Shown: in pieces, positions 1-7,699 of the stretch
Layout of the letters: each line of letters starts with the position of its first letter
How positions within the stretch are numbered: the first letter of the stretch is position 1
Assembly: GCA_003220195.1 (NCBI GenBank)
Contig: QHRT01000063.1
Span: 1-16,585, forward strand
Length of the DNA: 16,585 nt
Source: Candidatus Rokuibacteriota bacterium
Lineage (GTDB): Bacteria; Methylomirabilota; Methylomirabilia; Rokubacteriales; CSP1-6
Direction of reading: 5' to 3'
The notes under the pieces: model-generated
What the model was told of the DNA's origin: nothing
Database searches by the model: none
Seen by the model: the letters and a program-made list of their open reading frames with translations, nothing else
Translations under genes and position numbers: made by a program

Positions 1-635
1 ATCGTGGGCTCGGCGCCATCGGGCGCGACCTGCCAGAACTTCGCGTGGACGTGCGTCGCGAGGTGCACCGTTCGCTCGACGGACGGCCAGCCGTCGACGT
101 AGTTGCCCGTGTCGAGGAGATGACCGAGCGCGGGATGGCCCACGTCCTCGAGGACGCGGAGCTGATCCGTGGCCGTCTGCGTGAAGGCGCCGTGATTGTG
201 ATTCTCGAGACCGAGACGAAGCCCGGCGCGGGCCGCGAACTCGGCCACCTCGCGGAGCGCGGCGATCATCGCCGCCCAGCGCTCGCCCGGTCGTCCTTGA
301 GGATGGCCGGCGAAGACACGAATCTGTGGAGCGCCGAGCTCTCCGGCCACCTCGATCCAGTGCTTGACCTTCGCGATCTCGCTCTGGCGCCACGTCGTCG
401 CGGCGAGACCGAAGTCGTTGTGCACACCGACGCCGATGATCGCGAGGCCGAGATCGGACGCCGTGCGTCGCAGCCCGGCGAGGTACGACGCGCGCGTCTG
501 GGGGAAGTGGATGTCCTGGAGCTCGACGCCCTGCACCCGGAGTGTCGTCGCGCTGTGCCGCAGGAATCCCATCTGGTCCATCGTGCCCGCGTCGAACGAG
601 CGATTGAAGCACCCGCAGATGCAGCCGAGCTTCAT
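1..635 (-). CDS. Sugar phosphate isomerase/epimerase family protein (xylose isomerase-like TIM barrel), partial at C-terminus
   Basis: Reading the minus strand gives about 211 residues beginning MKLGCICGCFNRSFDAG and running off the left edge, so the C-terminal part of a usual 270-300 residue protein is missing. The pattern is that of AP-endonuclease-2/xylose-isomerase-like TIM barrels: an early cluster GVELQDIHFP, a central GLENHNHG strand, HLLDTGNYVDGW and HVHAKFW, which supply the acidic and His metal ligands of this family. Family members isomerise, epimerise or dehydrate sugars and inososes with a divalent metal; the exact substrate cannot be read here. I place the start at the ATG at 635 because GAGGG lies 9 bases upstream. 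An in-frame ATG at 644 overlaps the upstream stop as ATGA and is the alternative. Its position directly behind a dehydrogenase and divergent from iolDE suggests a role in inositol or related sugar catabolism (inference). Confidence 0.85.
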   Translation of the reverse strand, partial: MKLGCICGCFNRSFDAGTMDQMGFLRHSATTLRVQGVELQDIHFPQTRASYLAGLRRTASDLGLAIIGVGVHNDFGLAATTWRQSEIAKVKHWIEVAGELGAPQIRVFAGHPQGRPGERWAAMIAALREVAEFAARAGLRLGLENHNHGAFTQTATDQLRVLEDVGHPALGHLLDTGNYVDGWPSVERTVHLATHVHAKFWQVAPDGAEPT

Positions 636-640
636 GGTCG

Positions 641-1616
641 TCATCCCTCGAGCGGGCGCTTGATCGCGCCGAAGATCCGGTGGAGCAACGCCACGTCGCC
701 GCGCGCCTCCGCCGCTCCCGTGTCGGGCTCGCGCCCCGTGCTGACGCAGTCGGCGAAGTGGAGCAGCTCTTCCTTGAACGCTTCCTTCATCGAGACGGTC
801 ACGCGCTTCTCGAAAGGATGCCCGTCCTCCATGCCTTCGACGAACACTTCCGTCGGCATGTTGCGTCCTCGTAGTCGGCCAGGTCCCGGAGGTAGTGCAG
901 GTTGATGGTGGCCCGCACGCCCGACGCGTAACGGAGGAACGTCGTCATGCTGTCGCCGCCCGCCCACACGTCGGTGAAGAGGACCTCGACCGGATCGCCC
1001 GAGAGCCTCCGCAGCAGATTGATGTCGTGGACGAGCGTCGAGAGGAGATTGCCCGCGAAGACGCGGCGCTCGAGCGCCGTGAAGTCGCCGATCGCTTCGC
1101 GGATCAATCGATCTTGATCCGCGCGAAGTCGTGCGCGGGCGTCGGCGGGAACGTCCGCGAATCGACGGAGATCGTGATGGGCCGTCTGGTTCGCCTCCGA
1201 GGGATGGAGCACCGTGATGTCGATCGCCTGGAGATCGGGCAGTCGTTCGATCAGCGGCGCCGCGTAGCGGAAGGCGGGGTCGTAGCGCTTCATGTACGCG
1301 ATCATGCAGACGGCGCCCGCCCGGGCCTGCGCGGCGAGGATCTCATCGGCTTCGCGCAGCGTGTAGCAGATCGGCTTCTCGGCGAACACGTGCTTCCCGG
1401 CGCGGAGCGCGTCGACGATCACTTGTCCGTGCGAGTCAGATCGCGGTAGTCGTGATGCCGCTTCTCGATCGCGTAGTGATCGGCGACGTGGCGGAGCGTC
1501 GCGGGCGAGAGGTCGCAGCGCGCGACCACGTCGTAGAGCTCGGCGAGCTCTCGCAGATGCGGCAGGTGCATCATCTGTGCGATCAGGCCGCAGCCCACGA
1601 CTCCGATCTTGATCAC
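641..1616 (-). pseudogene. Gfo/Idh/MocA-family NAD(P)-dependent dehydrogenase, disrupted by two frameshifting deletions
   Basis: The protein can be followed through three frames. From the GTG at 1616 (GGGAGG six bases upstream) comes MIKIGVVGCGLIAQ, the Rossmann nucleotide-binding start, and on to HHDYRDL near 1440. The frame then shifts and continues with SHGQVIVDAL, the signature HVFAEKPI and HDINLLRRLSG, typical of sugar and inositol dehydrogenases, as far as about 870. A second shift leads to RNMPTEVFVEG and EEAFKEELLHFADCV, ending at the TGA at 641-643. Both junctions lack residues that homologues have (see findings), so each looks like a short deletion of 3n+1 bases rather than a single-base error. 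An intact enzyme would oxidise a hydroxyl of a sugar or inositol to a ketone with NAD(P). As written, the frame stops after about 66 residues. Real pseudogene versus assembly error cannot be decided from the sequence. Confidence 0.85.
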
Positions 1617-1703
1617 GGCCGACCTCCCGCTCGACAACGCGCGACGCTTCTGGCTCCACGGACGTCAGCGTCGCGCCGGGCACGGGCCGATTCCGCGTCG
1701 CGC

Positions 1704-1732
1704 TATAGTATCCCGGAATCCCGCGACGGAGG
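1704..1732 (+). promoter_or_regulatory. Putative -10 element and Shine-Dalgarno for iolD
   Basis: TATAGT at 1704-1709 matches the -10 consensus at five of six bases, and GGAGG at 1728-1732 is a strong ribosome-binding site. I see no good -35 at 16-18 bases. The two elements together imply a short leader and a start codon near 1737-1740, about 20 bases before the first canonical ATG of iolD. The TATAGTA core is nearly symmetric and could also serve the minus-strand dehydrogenase (inference). Confidence 0.4.
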
Positions 1733-1760
1733 TTTCACGACGGACACCTACCGACTCACG

Positions 1761-3587
1761 ATGGCCCAGGCGCTCGTCCGGTATCTCGCCGCGCAGCGAA
1801 CGGAGATCGACGGCGTTGATCTCCCGCTCGTGGCTGGCGTGTTCGCGATCTTCGGCCACGGCAACGTCGCCGGCCTCGGTGAGGCGCTGTACGCCGCGCG
1901 GGCCGAGCTGCCGACGCTCCGGGCGCACAACGAGCAGGGGATGGCCCATGCCGCCATCGCCTTTGCGAAAGCCCATCGACGTCAGCGGCTCCTGGCGTGC
2001 ACGAGCTCGATCGGCCCCGGCGCGACGAACATGGTGACGGCGGCGGCGGTCGCGCATGTCAACCGGCTTCCCCTGCTGCTGCTGCCCGGCGATGTCTTCG
2101 CGAGCCGCCAGCCGGACCCCGTGCTCCAGCAAGTGGAGGATTTCGGTGATCCCACGGTCACCGCCAACGATTGCTTTCGCCCGGTCTCGCGTTACTGGGA
2201 CCGGATCGTGCGTCCCGAGCAGCTCATGGCGAGCCTGCCCGCGGCGATCGACGTCCTCACCGATCCCGCGCGGTGCGGCCCGGTGACGCTCGCCCTGCCG
2301 CAGGACGTCCAGACCGAAATCGCCGAGTTTCCGGAGCGGTTTTTCGTCCCGCGCGTTCATCGATTGCGGCGACCTGGTCCGGACGCCGCCCAGCTCGCGG
2401 CGGCGGTCGAACGCCTGCGGCGCGCTCGTCGTCCGCTCGTCATCGCCGGCGGAGGCGTCACGTACTCTCTCGCGACCGGCGACCTCCGTCGCTTCGTGGA
2501 ACATCACGACCTGCCGGTGGCCGAGACGCAGGCCGGCAAGGGCACGCTTCCGTGGAATCATCCCTGTACCGTGGGCGCCCTCGGCGTGACCGGCTCGACC
2601 GCCGCGAACGCGCTGGCCGCCGACGCGGACGTCGTGCTCGCCGTCGGCACGCGGCTGTCGGACTTCGTCACGGGATCGCGCGCGCTGTTCCAGCATCCGG
2701 AGCTGACGTTGATCGGGCTCAACGTGGCTTCCTTCGATGCGGCCAAGCACGGCGCATGGCCGCTCGTCGCGGACGTCCGGCGAGGACTCGTCGAACTCGA
2801 GAGCGCCCTCGGCGCCTGGCGAGCGCCGGCGGAATGGATCGGCGTCGCGCGTGAGCGCATGGCCGAGTGGAACCGGGCCGTCGATGCCGCGACGAGGCCG
2901 AGCGCCGTGACGCCGCCGACCGACGCTCAGGTGATCGGCGCCGTCAACCGCGCGGCCGGATCGCGCGGCATCGTCGTGTGCGCCGCCGGCGGGCTGCCCG
3001 GCGAGCTTCACAAGCTCTGGCGCGCGACCGATCCGCAGGGCTATCACCTCGAGTACGGATATTCCTGCATGGGATACGAGATCGCCGGTGGTCTCGGCGC
3101 GAAGATGGCGCTGCCCGACCGCGACGTGTTCGTCATGGTCGGCGACGGCAGCTATCTGATGATGAACTCCGAGATCGCGACCTCGGTGACGATGGGCCTG
3201 CCGCTCGTCATCGTGGTCCTCGACAACCACGGCTTCGGCTGCATCAATCGGCTCCAGCAAGCGTGTGGCGGCGCCCCGTTCGGGAACCTTCTCGTCGATC
3301 CGGCCACGGGCGCGCCGCCCGGCATCGACTTCGCGGGCCACGCGCGGAGTCTCGGCGCGATCGCCGAGCAGGTGAAGACCATCGCCGATCTCGACGTCGC
3401 GCTGGAGCGCGCGCGCACCGCCACGCGCACCTCCGTCATCGTCATCGAGACCGACCCCGCCGCCACGACAGCCGCCGGCGGCGCGTGGTGGGACGTCGCC
3501 GTCCCCGCCGAGTCGTCGCGTCCGGAAGTCCGAGCCGCCCGCGCGGCGTACGTGGAGGCGCGGCGGCGACAGCGCACGGGATGGTAG
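1761..3587 (+). CDS. iolD: 3D-(3,5/4)-trihydroxycyclohexane-1,2-dione acylhydrolase, ThDP-dependent
   Basis: IolD hydrolyses the ring of 3D-(3,5/4)-trihydroxycyclohexane-1,2-dione to 5-deoxy-D-glucuronate in myo-inositol catabolism. It is a thiamine-diphosphate enzyme of the acetolactate-synthase fold. Counted from the ATG at 1761 (608 residues), the N-terminal domain has IFGHGNV (30-36) and the catalytic-type Glu58 in RAHNEQGMAH. The middle domain follows with ALPQDVQ and VIAGGG. The C-terminal domain has the ThDP/Mg motif GDGSYLMMNSE from residue 461, ending in DNHGFG (Asp488, Asn489). Phrases such as ACTSSIGPGATNMVTAAA and RQPDPVLQQ are characteristic of IolD rather than acetolactate synthase. 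Length is slightly under the usual 610-640. The likely true start lies upstream: GGAGG at 1728-1732 and the residues TDTYRLT before MAQAL point to 1737 or 1740, where the codon is ACG. iolE follows after one base. Confidence 0.92.
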   Translation: MAQALVRYLAAQRTEIDGVDLPLVAGVFAIFGHGNVAGLGEALYAARAELPTLRAHNEQGMAHAAIAFAKAHRRQRLLACTSSIGPGATNMVTAAAVAHVNRLPLLLLPGDVFASRQPDPVLQQVEDFGDPTVTANDCFRPVSRYWDRIVRPEQLMASLPAAIDVLTDPARCGPVTLALPQDVQTEIAEFPERFFVPRVHRLRRPGPDAAQLAAAVERLRRARRPLVIAGGGVTYSLATGDLRRFVEHHDLPVAETQAGKGTLPWNHPCTVGALGVTGSTAANALAADADVVLAVGTRLSDFVTGSRALFQHPELTLIGLNVASFDAAKHGAWPLVADVRRGLVELESALGAWRAPAEWIGVARERMAEWNRAVDAATRPSAVTPPTDAQVIGAVNRAAGSRGIVVCAAGGLPGELHKLWRATDPQGYHLEYGYSCMGYEIAGGLGAKMALPDRDVFVMVGDGSYLMMNSEIATSVTMGLPLVIVVLDNHGFGCINRLQQACGGAPFGNLLVDPATGAPPGIDFAGHARSLGAIAEQVKTIADLDVALERARTATRTSVIVIETDPAATTAAGGAWWDVAVPAESSRPEVRAARAAYVEARRRQRTGW

Positions 3588-3588
3588 C

Positions 3589-4485
3589 GTGACCGTCCAG
3601 CTCGGTATCAATCCCATCGGCTGGACCAACGATGACCTCCCGGAGCTCGGCGACGATACCCCGCTCGAGGTGTGTCTCGACGAAGCGCGGCAGGCGGGGT
3701 ACGCGGGCATCGAGCTCGGGCGCAAGTTCCCCAGACGCGCGGACGCGCTGCGCCCGCTGCTCGCGCATCACGGCTTGCGTCTCGTGTCCGGGTGGTACGG
3801 TGCGGAGCTGCGTCGCCGCTCGGCACGCGAGGAGATCGACGCGATGAAGGATCATCTCGACCTGCTCGTCGCCATGGGGTGCCGGGTGATGGTCTTCGCC
3901 GAGACGAGCGACAGCGTTCACGGGCGGCGTGACGTCCCCCTCTCGGCGCGGCCCACGCTCGCGGGCGACGAATGGCTCGAGTTCGGTGACCGTCTCACGC
4001 AGGTCGCCGAGTATCTCGAGACCCGTGGCCTGCGGCTGGCGTATCACCACCACATGGGCACCGTCGTGCAGACCGAGGAAGAGCTCGATCGCCTGCTCGC
4101 CGTGTCCGGGGAAACAGTCGGCCTGCTCCTCGATACGGGTCACCTCACGTTTGCAGGCGGGAACGTGCTCGGTGTGGCGCGCCGCCACGCGGGTCGCCTG
4201 GTCCACGTGCACTGCAAGGACGTGCGCCCGGACGTCCTGAGCGAGGTGCGGCGGGACGATCGCAGCTTTCTCGACGCCGTGCTGGCCGGAGTGTTCACGG
4301 TGCCGGGGGACGGTGCGATCGACTACGACGCGTTCCTGGCTCTCTTGAAAACTTCCGGCTATGCCGGCTGGCTGGTGGTCGAAGCCGAACAGGATCCGGC
4401 CGTCGCCCATCCGGCGACGTACGCGCGCCTCGGCTTCGACTCACTGAGCCGGGCGGCCTCCAGGGCAGGGCTGAAGCGCGACTGA
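3589..4485 (+). CDS. iolE: Inosose (2-keto-myo-inositol) dehydratase
   Basis: IolE removes water from 2-keto-myo-inositol to give the dione that IolD cleaves, using a divalent metal. The 298-residue product matches the usual IolE length. It starts with LGINPIGWTNDD, the family's typical opening, and shows a TIM-barrel metal site: Glu105 in VFAE, the YHHHMGT strand (His153-155), Asp182 and His185 in LLLDTGH, HCKDVRPD and a C-terminal VVEAEQDP. PGDGAIDY is also typical of the family. The start is GTG at 3589, one base after the iolD stop, with only a weak GGGATGG-like sequence ahead of it, so translation is probably coupled to iolD. Other xylose-isomerase-like epimerases are possible, but the adjacency to iolD and the specific motifs make IolE the best call. 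The 3' end faces the ABC operon with a five-base gap and no terminator visible. Confidence 0.92.
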   Translation: MTVQLGINPIGWTNDDLPELGDDTPLEVCLDEARQAGYAGIELGRKFPRRADALRPLLAHHGLRLVSGWYGAELRRRSAREEIDAMKDHLDLLVAMGCRVMVFAETSDSVHGRRDVPLSARPTLAGDEWLEFGDRLTQVAEYLETRGLRLAYHHHMGTVVQTEEELDRLLAVSGETVGLLLDTGHLTFAGGNVLGVARRHAGRLVHVHCKDVRPDVLSEVRRDDRSFLDAVLAGVFTVPGDGAIDYDAFLALLKTSGYAGWLVVEAEQDPAVAHPATYARLGFDSLSRAASRAGLKRD

Positions 4486-4490
4486 GCCTC

Positions 4491-5555
4491 TCACACGACC
4501 GTCACGCCGTGACGATCGAGGTCGATCGCGACCTTGGCGCCCGCGGGAAGGGGAGCGGCGACGCTCGGATCGATCACGAACAACTCCCCGACGGGCGAGT
4601 CCACGATGTACTCCATGTGGCTTCCCAGGTACACGGCTTTCTGGATGGTGCCGACGAGCGGAGCGTTGCCGCCGTCGAGCGCGTCGAGCCGTACCGCTTC
4701 GGGACGGATGGCGACGTCGACCACGCCCTCTGGCATCTCGCGGTGCGGCAGCGAGAGTCTGAGACCGCCGAGCGTGACGATCCCGAGACGAGCGTCCGTC
4801 CGCTCGAGCGTGCCCTTGACCAGGTTCGCGTCGCCGATGAAGTCGGCGACGAAGCGGTTGACCGGCTCGCGGTAGAGCTCGCTCGGGGTCCCCTGCTGGG
4901 CGATCACCGCATGGTCCATCACGATGATCCGGTCCGAGACGGCCAGCGCCTCTTCCTGATCGTGAGTGACGTAGACGACGGTCAGGCCGAGGCGCTGCTG
5001 CAGATCCCGGATCTCCCCGCGAACGCGGCGGCGAAGCTTGGCGTCCAGGTTCGAGAGCGGCTCGTCGAACAGGAGCACGCGAGGCTCGAGCACGAGCGCC
5101 CGCGCCACCGCCACTCGCTGCTGCTGGCCACCCGAGAGCTCGCTGGGGAGACGCTCGTCGAGTCCGCTGAGACCGAGGAGTGCCAGACTCTCGCGAGCCG
5201 CGGCGGCCGCACGGTCACGTGGCTGTCCGCTGGCTCGCAGCCCGTAGCAGACGTTTTCCAGCACCGTCATGTGCGGGAAGAGCGCGTAGGACTGGAACAC
5301 CATGCTCACGTCGCGGTCCGTCGCCGGAAGGCGTGTAACGTCGTCGCCACCGATGAGGATCCGCCCCGAGGTCACCATCTCGAGACCGGCGATGAGCCGG
5401 AGCGTCGTCGTCTTTCCGCACCCGGAGGGTCCCAGGAGCGTCACGAGCGATCCCGCCTCGACGACGAAGGACACTTGACGAACCGCGATCACCTGGCCGT
5501 ACGCCTTCGTGACCTGATGGAACTCGACGGACGCCGAGCGCCTCGCGAGGCTCAC
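4491..5555 (-). CDS. ABC transporter ATP-binding protein (iron/polyamine/phosphonate-type importer, importer 1)
   Basis: This 354-residue cytoplasmic ATPase powers the importer encoded just upstream. It has Walker A GPSGCGKTT (about 42-50), the Q-loop MVFQSYALFPHM, signature LSGGQQQR, Walker B VLLFDEPLSNLD and the H-loop THDQEEA, then a C-terminal TOBE-like region (IRPEAVRL onward). This is the layout of PotA, FbpC and PhnT-type ATPases, and substrate cannot be inferred from it. The start is the GTG at 5555, which overlaps the permease stop as GTGA; a much longer open frame reaches upstream but only mirrors permease sequence. It is the last gene of the binding protein-permease-ATPase operon, and its 3' end abuts iolE from the opposite strand. 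Confidence 0.9.
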   Translation of the reverse strand: MSLARRSASVEFHQVTKAYGQVIAVRQVSFVVEAGSLVTLLGPSGCGKTTTLRLIAGLEMVTSGRILIGGDDVTRLPATDRDVSMVFQSYALFPHMTVLENVCYGLRASGQPRDRAAAAARESLALLGLSGLDERLPSELSGGQQQRVAVARALVLEPRVLLFDEPLSNLDAKLRRRVRGEIRDLQQRLGLTVVYVTHDQEEALAVSDRIIVMDHAVIAQQGTPSELYREPVNRFVADFIGDANLVKGTLERTDARLGIVTLGGLRLSLPHREMPEGVVDVAIRPEAVRLDALDGGNAPLVGTIQKAVYLGSHMEYIVDSPVGELFVIDPSVAAPLPAGAKVAIDLDRHGVTVV

Positions 5556-7699
5556 GCCGGGATGCCCTCGAGGCTCACGGTCGCCGGCGCGCGCCGTCCC
5601 AGGCGGCGCCGTCCGACGAGACGCTCGATCGCCGCGACGACGGCGATCATGAAGACGATCAGCACCGAGCAATACGCGATCGCGAGACCGTAATCACCGT
5701 TTTCCACGCGCCCGACGATGTACGAGGTCGCCATGTCGTAATTGGCGCTGACGAGGAAGACGATCGCGCTGATCGCGGTCATGGCCCTGACGAAGCTGAA
5801 CACGAGCGCCGCGACGAGGGCGGGCCGCAGGAGCGGCAGGATCACCCGGCGAATGGTGGTCAGACTCCGCGCCCCGAGCGTGAGCGACGCCTCGTCGAGA
5901 CTTCGGTCGATCTGACTCATCGCGGCGATGCCCGCGCGGACGCCCACGGGCATGTTGCGGAAGACGAAGCAGATGACCAGGATGATCCCGGTGCCGGTCA
6001 GCTCGACGGGCGGGGTATTGAACGCCAGGATGTAGCTGATGCCGATGATCGTGCCGGGGATGGCGAAGCTCAGCATCGTCCCGACCTCGAACGCCGTCTG
6101 ACCACGGAATCGCTGGCGCACGAGCAGGTAGGCGGTCAGGAGCCCGACCGCGGCCGTCAACGGCGCGGCGATCGCGGAGATCTCGATCGTCGTCCAGAAC
6201 GAGTTCCAGGCGGCGCCCGTCCAGCGAATGCCAGAGTCCGTGACGTCGACGCCGAAGGCCGCTGTGTAGTGACGCAGTGAGAAGTGGTGGTTGCGTCCCC
6301 ACGCTTCGACGAATCCGCCGAAGAGGATCATGAGATAGATGACGGCGGTGAACACGGCCCACGGAATCGCCGTGGCGTACGCCAGGCCGCGCACGATCCG
6401 CGGCAACGGCGGATGCAGCCCGGCGTCTCCCTTCCCCGTCACGGTGGCGTAGGACCGTCGACCGAGCCAGCGACGCTGGGCGTAGAACGCGCCGAGCGTG
6501 AAGACGAGCATCACGATCGAGAGCACCGCCGCCCGCGCCTGATCGTGCTGGGCCCCGACGATCGCGAAGAAGATCGAGATCGACAGCACGGAATAGTTGC
6601 CGCTGAGGACCAGCGGATTGCCGAAGTCGGCGAGGCTTTCGATGAAGCCGAGCAGAAAGGCGTTGGCGAGGCCGGGGCGAATGAGCGGAAGCGACACGGT
6701 GGTGAACGTGCGCCACTGGCCGGCGCGCAAGGTCTGCGCGGCCTCTTCGAGCGAGGGGCTGACGCCTTCGACGACGCCGATCAGGACCAGGAACGCGACC
6801 GGCGTGAAGGCGAGGACCTGCGCGAGCCAGACGCCCGGCAGTCCGTAGATCCATCGCGACGCCGGGATCCCGAACGCCCACTCCGCGAACGTCGTCACGG
6901 CGCCCGCGCGACCGAAGATCAGGATGACGGCGAGACCGATGACGAAGGGGGGCGTGATGATGGGCAGCACGGTGAGCATGCGCAACACCTTCTGCGCCGG
7001 GAACGCCGTGCGCGTGGCCACGAGCGCGAAGGCGAGGCCGAGCGCCGTCGTGCTGGCGCCGACCAGGAGACCGAGAAAGACGGTGTTCCACGCCACGCCA
7101 CAGCCGACCCGGGACGTCAGGCAGTCGAGACCCCAGATCTCCCGGCTCGAGAACGTCGACCAGAACTGGCCGAGCGCGAGCCCTCCTCCGTCATCCCGGA
7201 CGGCCGCGGCCAGCACGCGCGCGACGGGAAAGAAGACGAAGACCAGGACCAGGGCGAGGACGACGACGATCGCGGCGCTGACGAACCGGTCGCCGTTCCC
7301 GAATCCCATTTCCGCCAGCCCGATCGAGAACAGCATCAGCAGCGAGGTGACGACGACCAGACCTCCGATCCCGATCCCCGGCTGGCCGCCGATTGCGAAC
7401 CCCTGAACGGCCACCCACGCCAGTCCAAGGCCGCCCGCGGCGAACAGGACCGTGGCGCGCCCTCGCCCGTGTCGCGCGCCGAGGCCGACGATCGGCGCCA
7501 GGCTGAGCAGACCGGCAGGCAAGAGCCAGAGGCGATGGTGCACGAGCGCCTGCACGACGGCCGGGGCCACGGCCGGGTCGCCGGGATAGCGCGCGAGCCA
7601 GGTCACGGTGAAGACGCCGTCTTCGATCGCGTACCAGGGAAGGACGAGGAAGGCGGCGGCGCCGACCGCGGCCCAGGCGAGGACGTTCCGATCGATCAA
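5552..7699 (-). CDS. ABC transporter permease, two fused inner-membrane domains with extra N-terminal membrane segments (importer 1)
   Basis: The 715-residue protein carries both membrane halves of the importer in one chain. Two EAA-type coupling loops are visible, EEAAQTLRA near 318 and DEASLTLGA near 602, each in a binding-protein-dependent permease domain of about six helices. This is the ThiP/FbpB/AfuB pattern. Before the first canonical helix (about 139-167) there are some 135 additional residues with about four more hydrophobic segments (roughly 6-22, 57-75, 83-104, 109-131), so it is longer than the usual 520-570 residue fused permease. I choose the TTG at 7699, which overlaps the binding-protein stop as TTGA; a GTG at 7729 in the same frame is possible, but neither has a strong Shine-Dalgarno. 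Translational coupling to both neighbours is likely. Confidence 0.9.
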   Translation of the reverse strand: MIDRNVLAWAAVGAAAFLVLPWYAIEDGVFTVTWLARYPGDPAVAPAVVQALVHHRLWLLPAGLLSLAPIVGLGARHGRGRATVLFAAGGLGLAWVAVQGFAIGGQPGIGIGGLVVVTSLLMLFSIGLAEMGFGNGDRFVSAAIVVVLALVLVFVFFPVARVLAAAVRDDGGGLALGQFWSTFSSREIWGLDCLTSRVGCGVAWNTVFLGLLVGASTTALGLAFALVATRTAFPAQKVLRMLTVLPIITPPFVIGLAVILIFGRAGAVTTFAEWAFGIPASRWIYGLPGVWLAQVLAFTPVAFLVLIGVVEGVSPSLEEAAQTLRAGQWRTFTTVSLPLIRPGLANAFLLGFIESLADFGNPLVLSGNYSVLSISIFFAIVGAQHDQARAAVLSIVMLVFTLGAFYAQRRWLGRRSYATVTGKGDAGLHPPLPRIVRGLAYATAIPWAVFTAVIYLMILFGGFVEAWGRNHHFSLRHYTAAFGVDVTDSGIRWTGAAWNSFWTTIEISAIAAPLTAAVGLLTAYLLVRQRFRGQTAFEVGTMLSFAIPGTIIGISYILAFNTPPVELTGTGIILVICFVFRNMPVGVRAGIAAMSQIDRSLDEASLTLGARSLTTIRRVILPLLRPALVAALVFSFVRAMTAISAIVFLVSANYDMATSYIVGRVENGDYGLAIAYCSVLIVFMIAVVAAIERLVGRRRLGRRAPATVSLEGIPA

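Noticed and set aside
641..1616. Programmed ribosomal frameshifting to explain the broken dehydrogenase
   Set aside because: No slippery heptamer is evident at either junction, and conserved residues appear to be missing at both, which recoding would not restore.
1665..3725. A 686-codon open frame on the minus strand opposite iolD
   Set aside because: It is antisense to a well-recognised gene, rich in Arg, Gly, Asp and His as expected of a GC-rich shadow, and has no recognisable motif.
4486..4490. A terminator between the convergent iolE and importer 1 ATPase genes
   Set aside because: Only five bases separate the stops, and I see no stem with a T-run on either strand.
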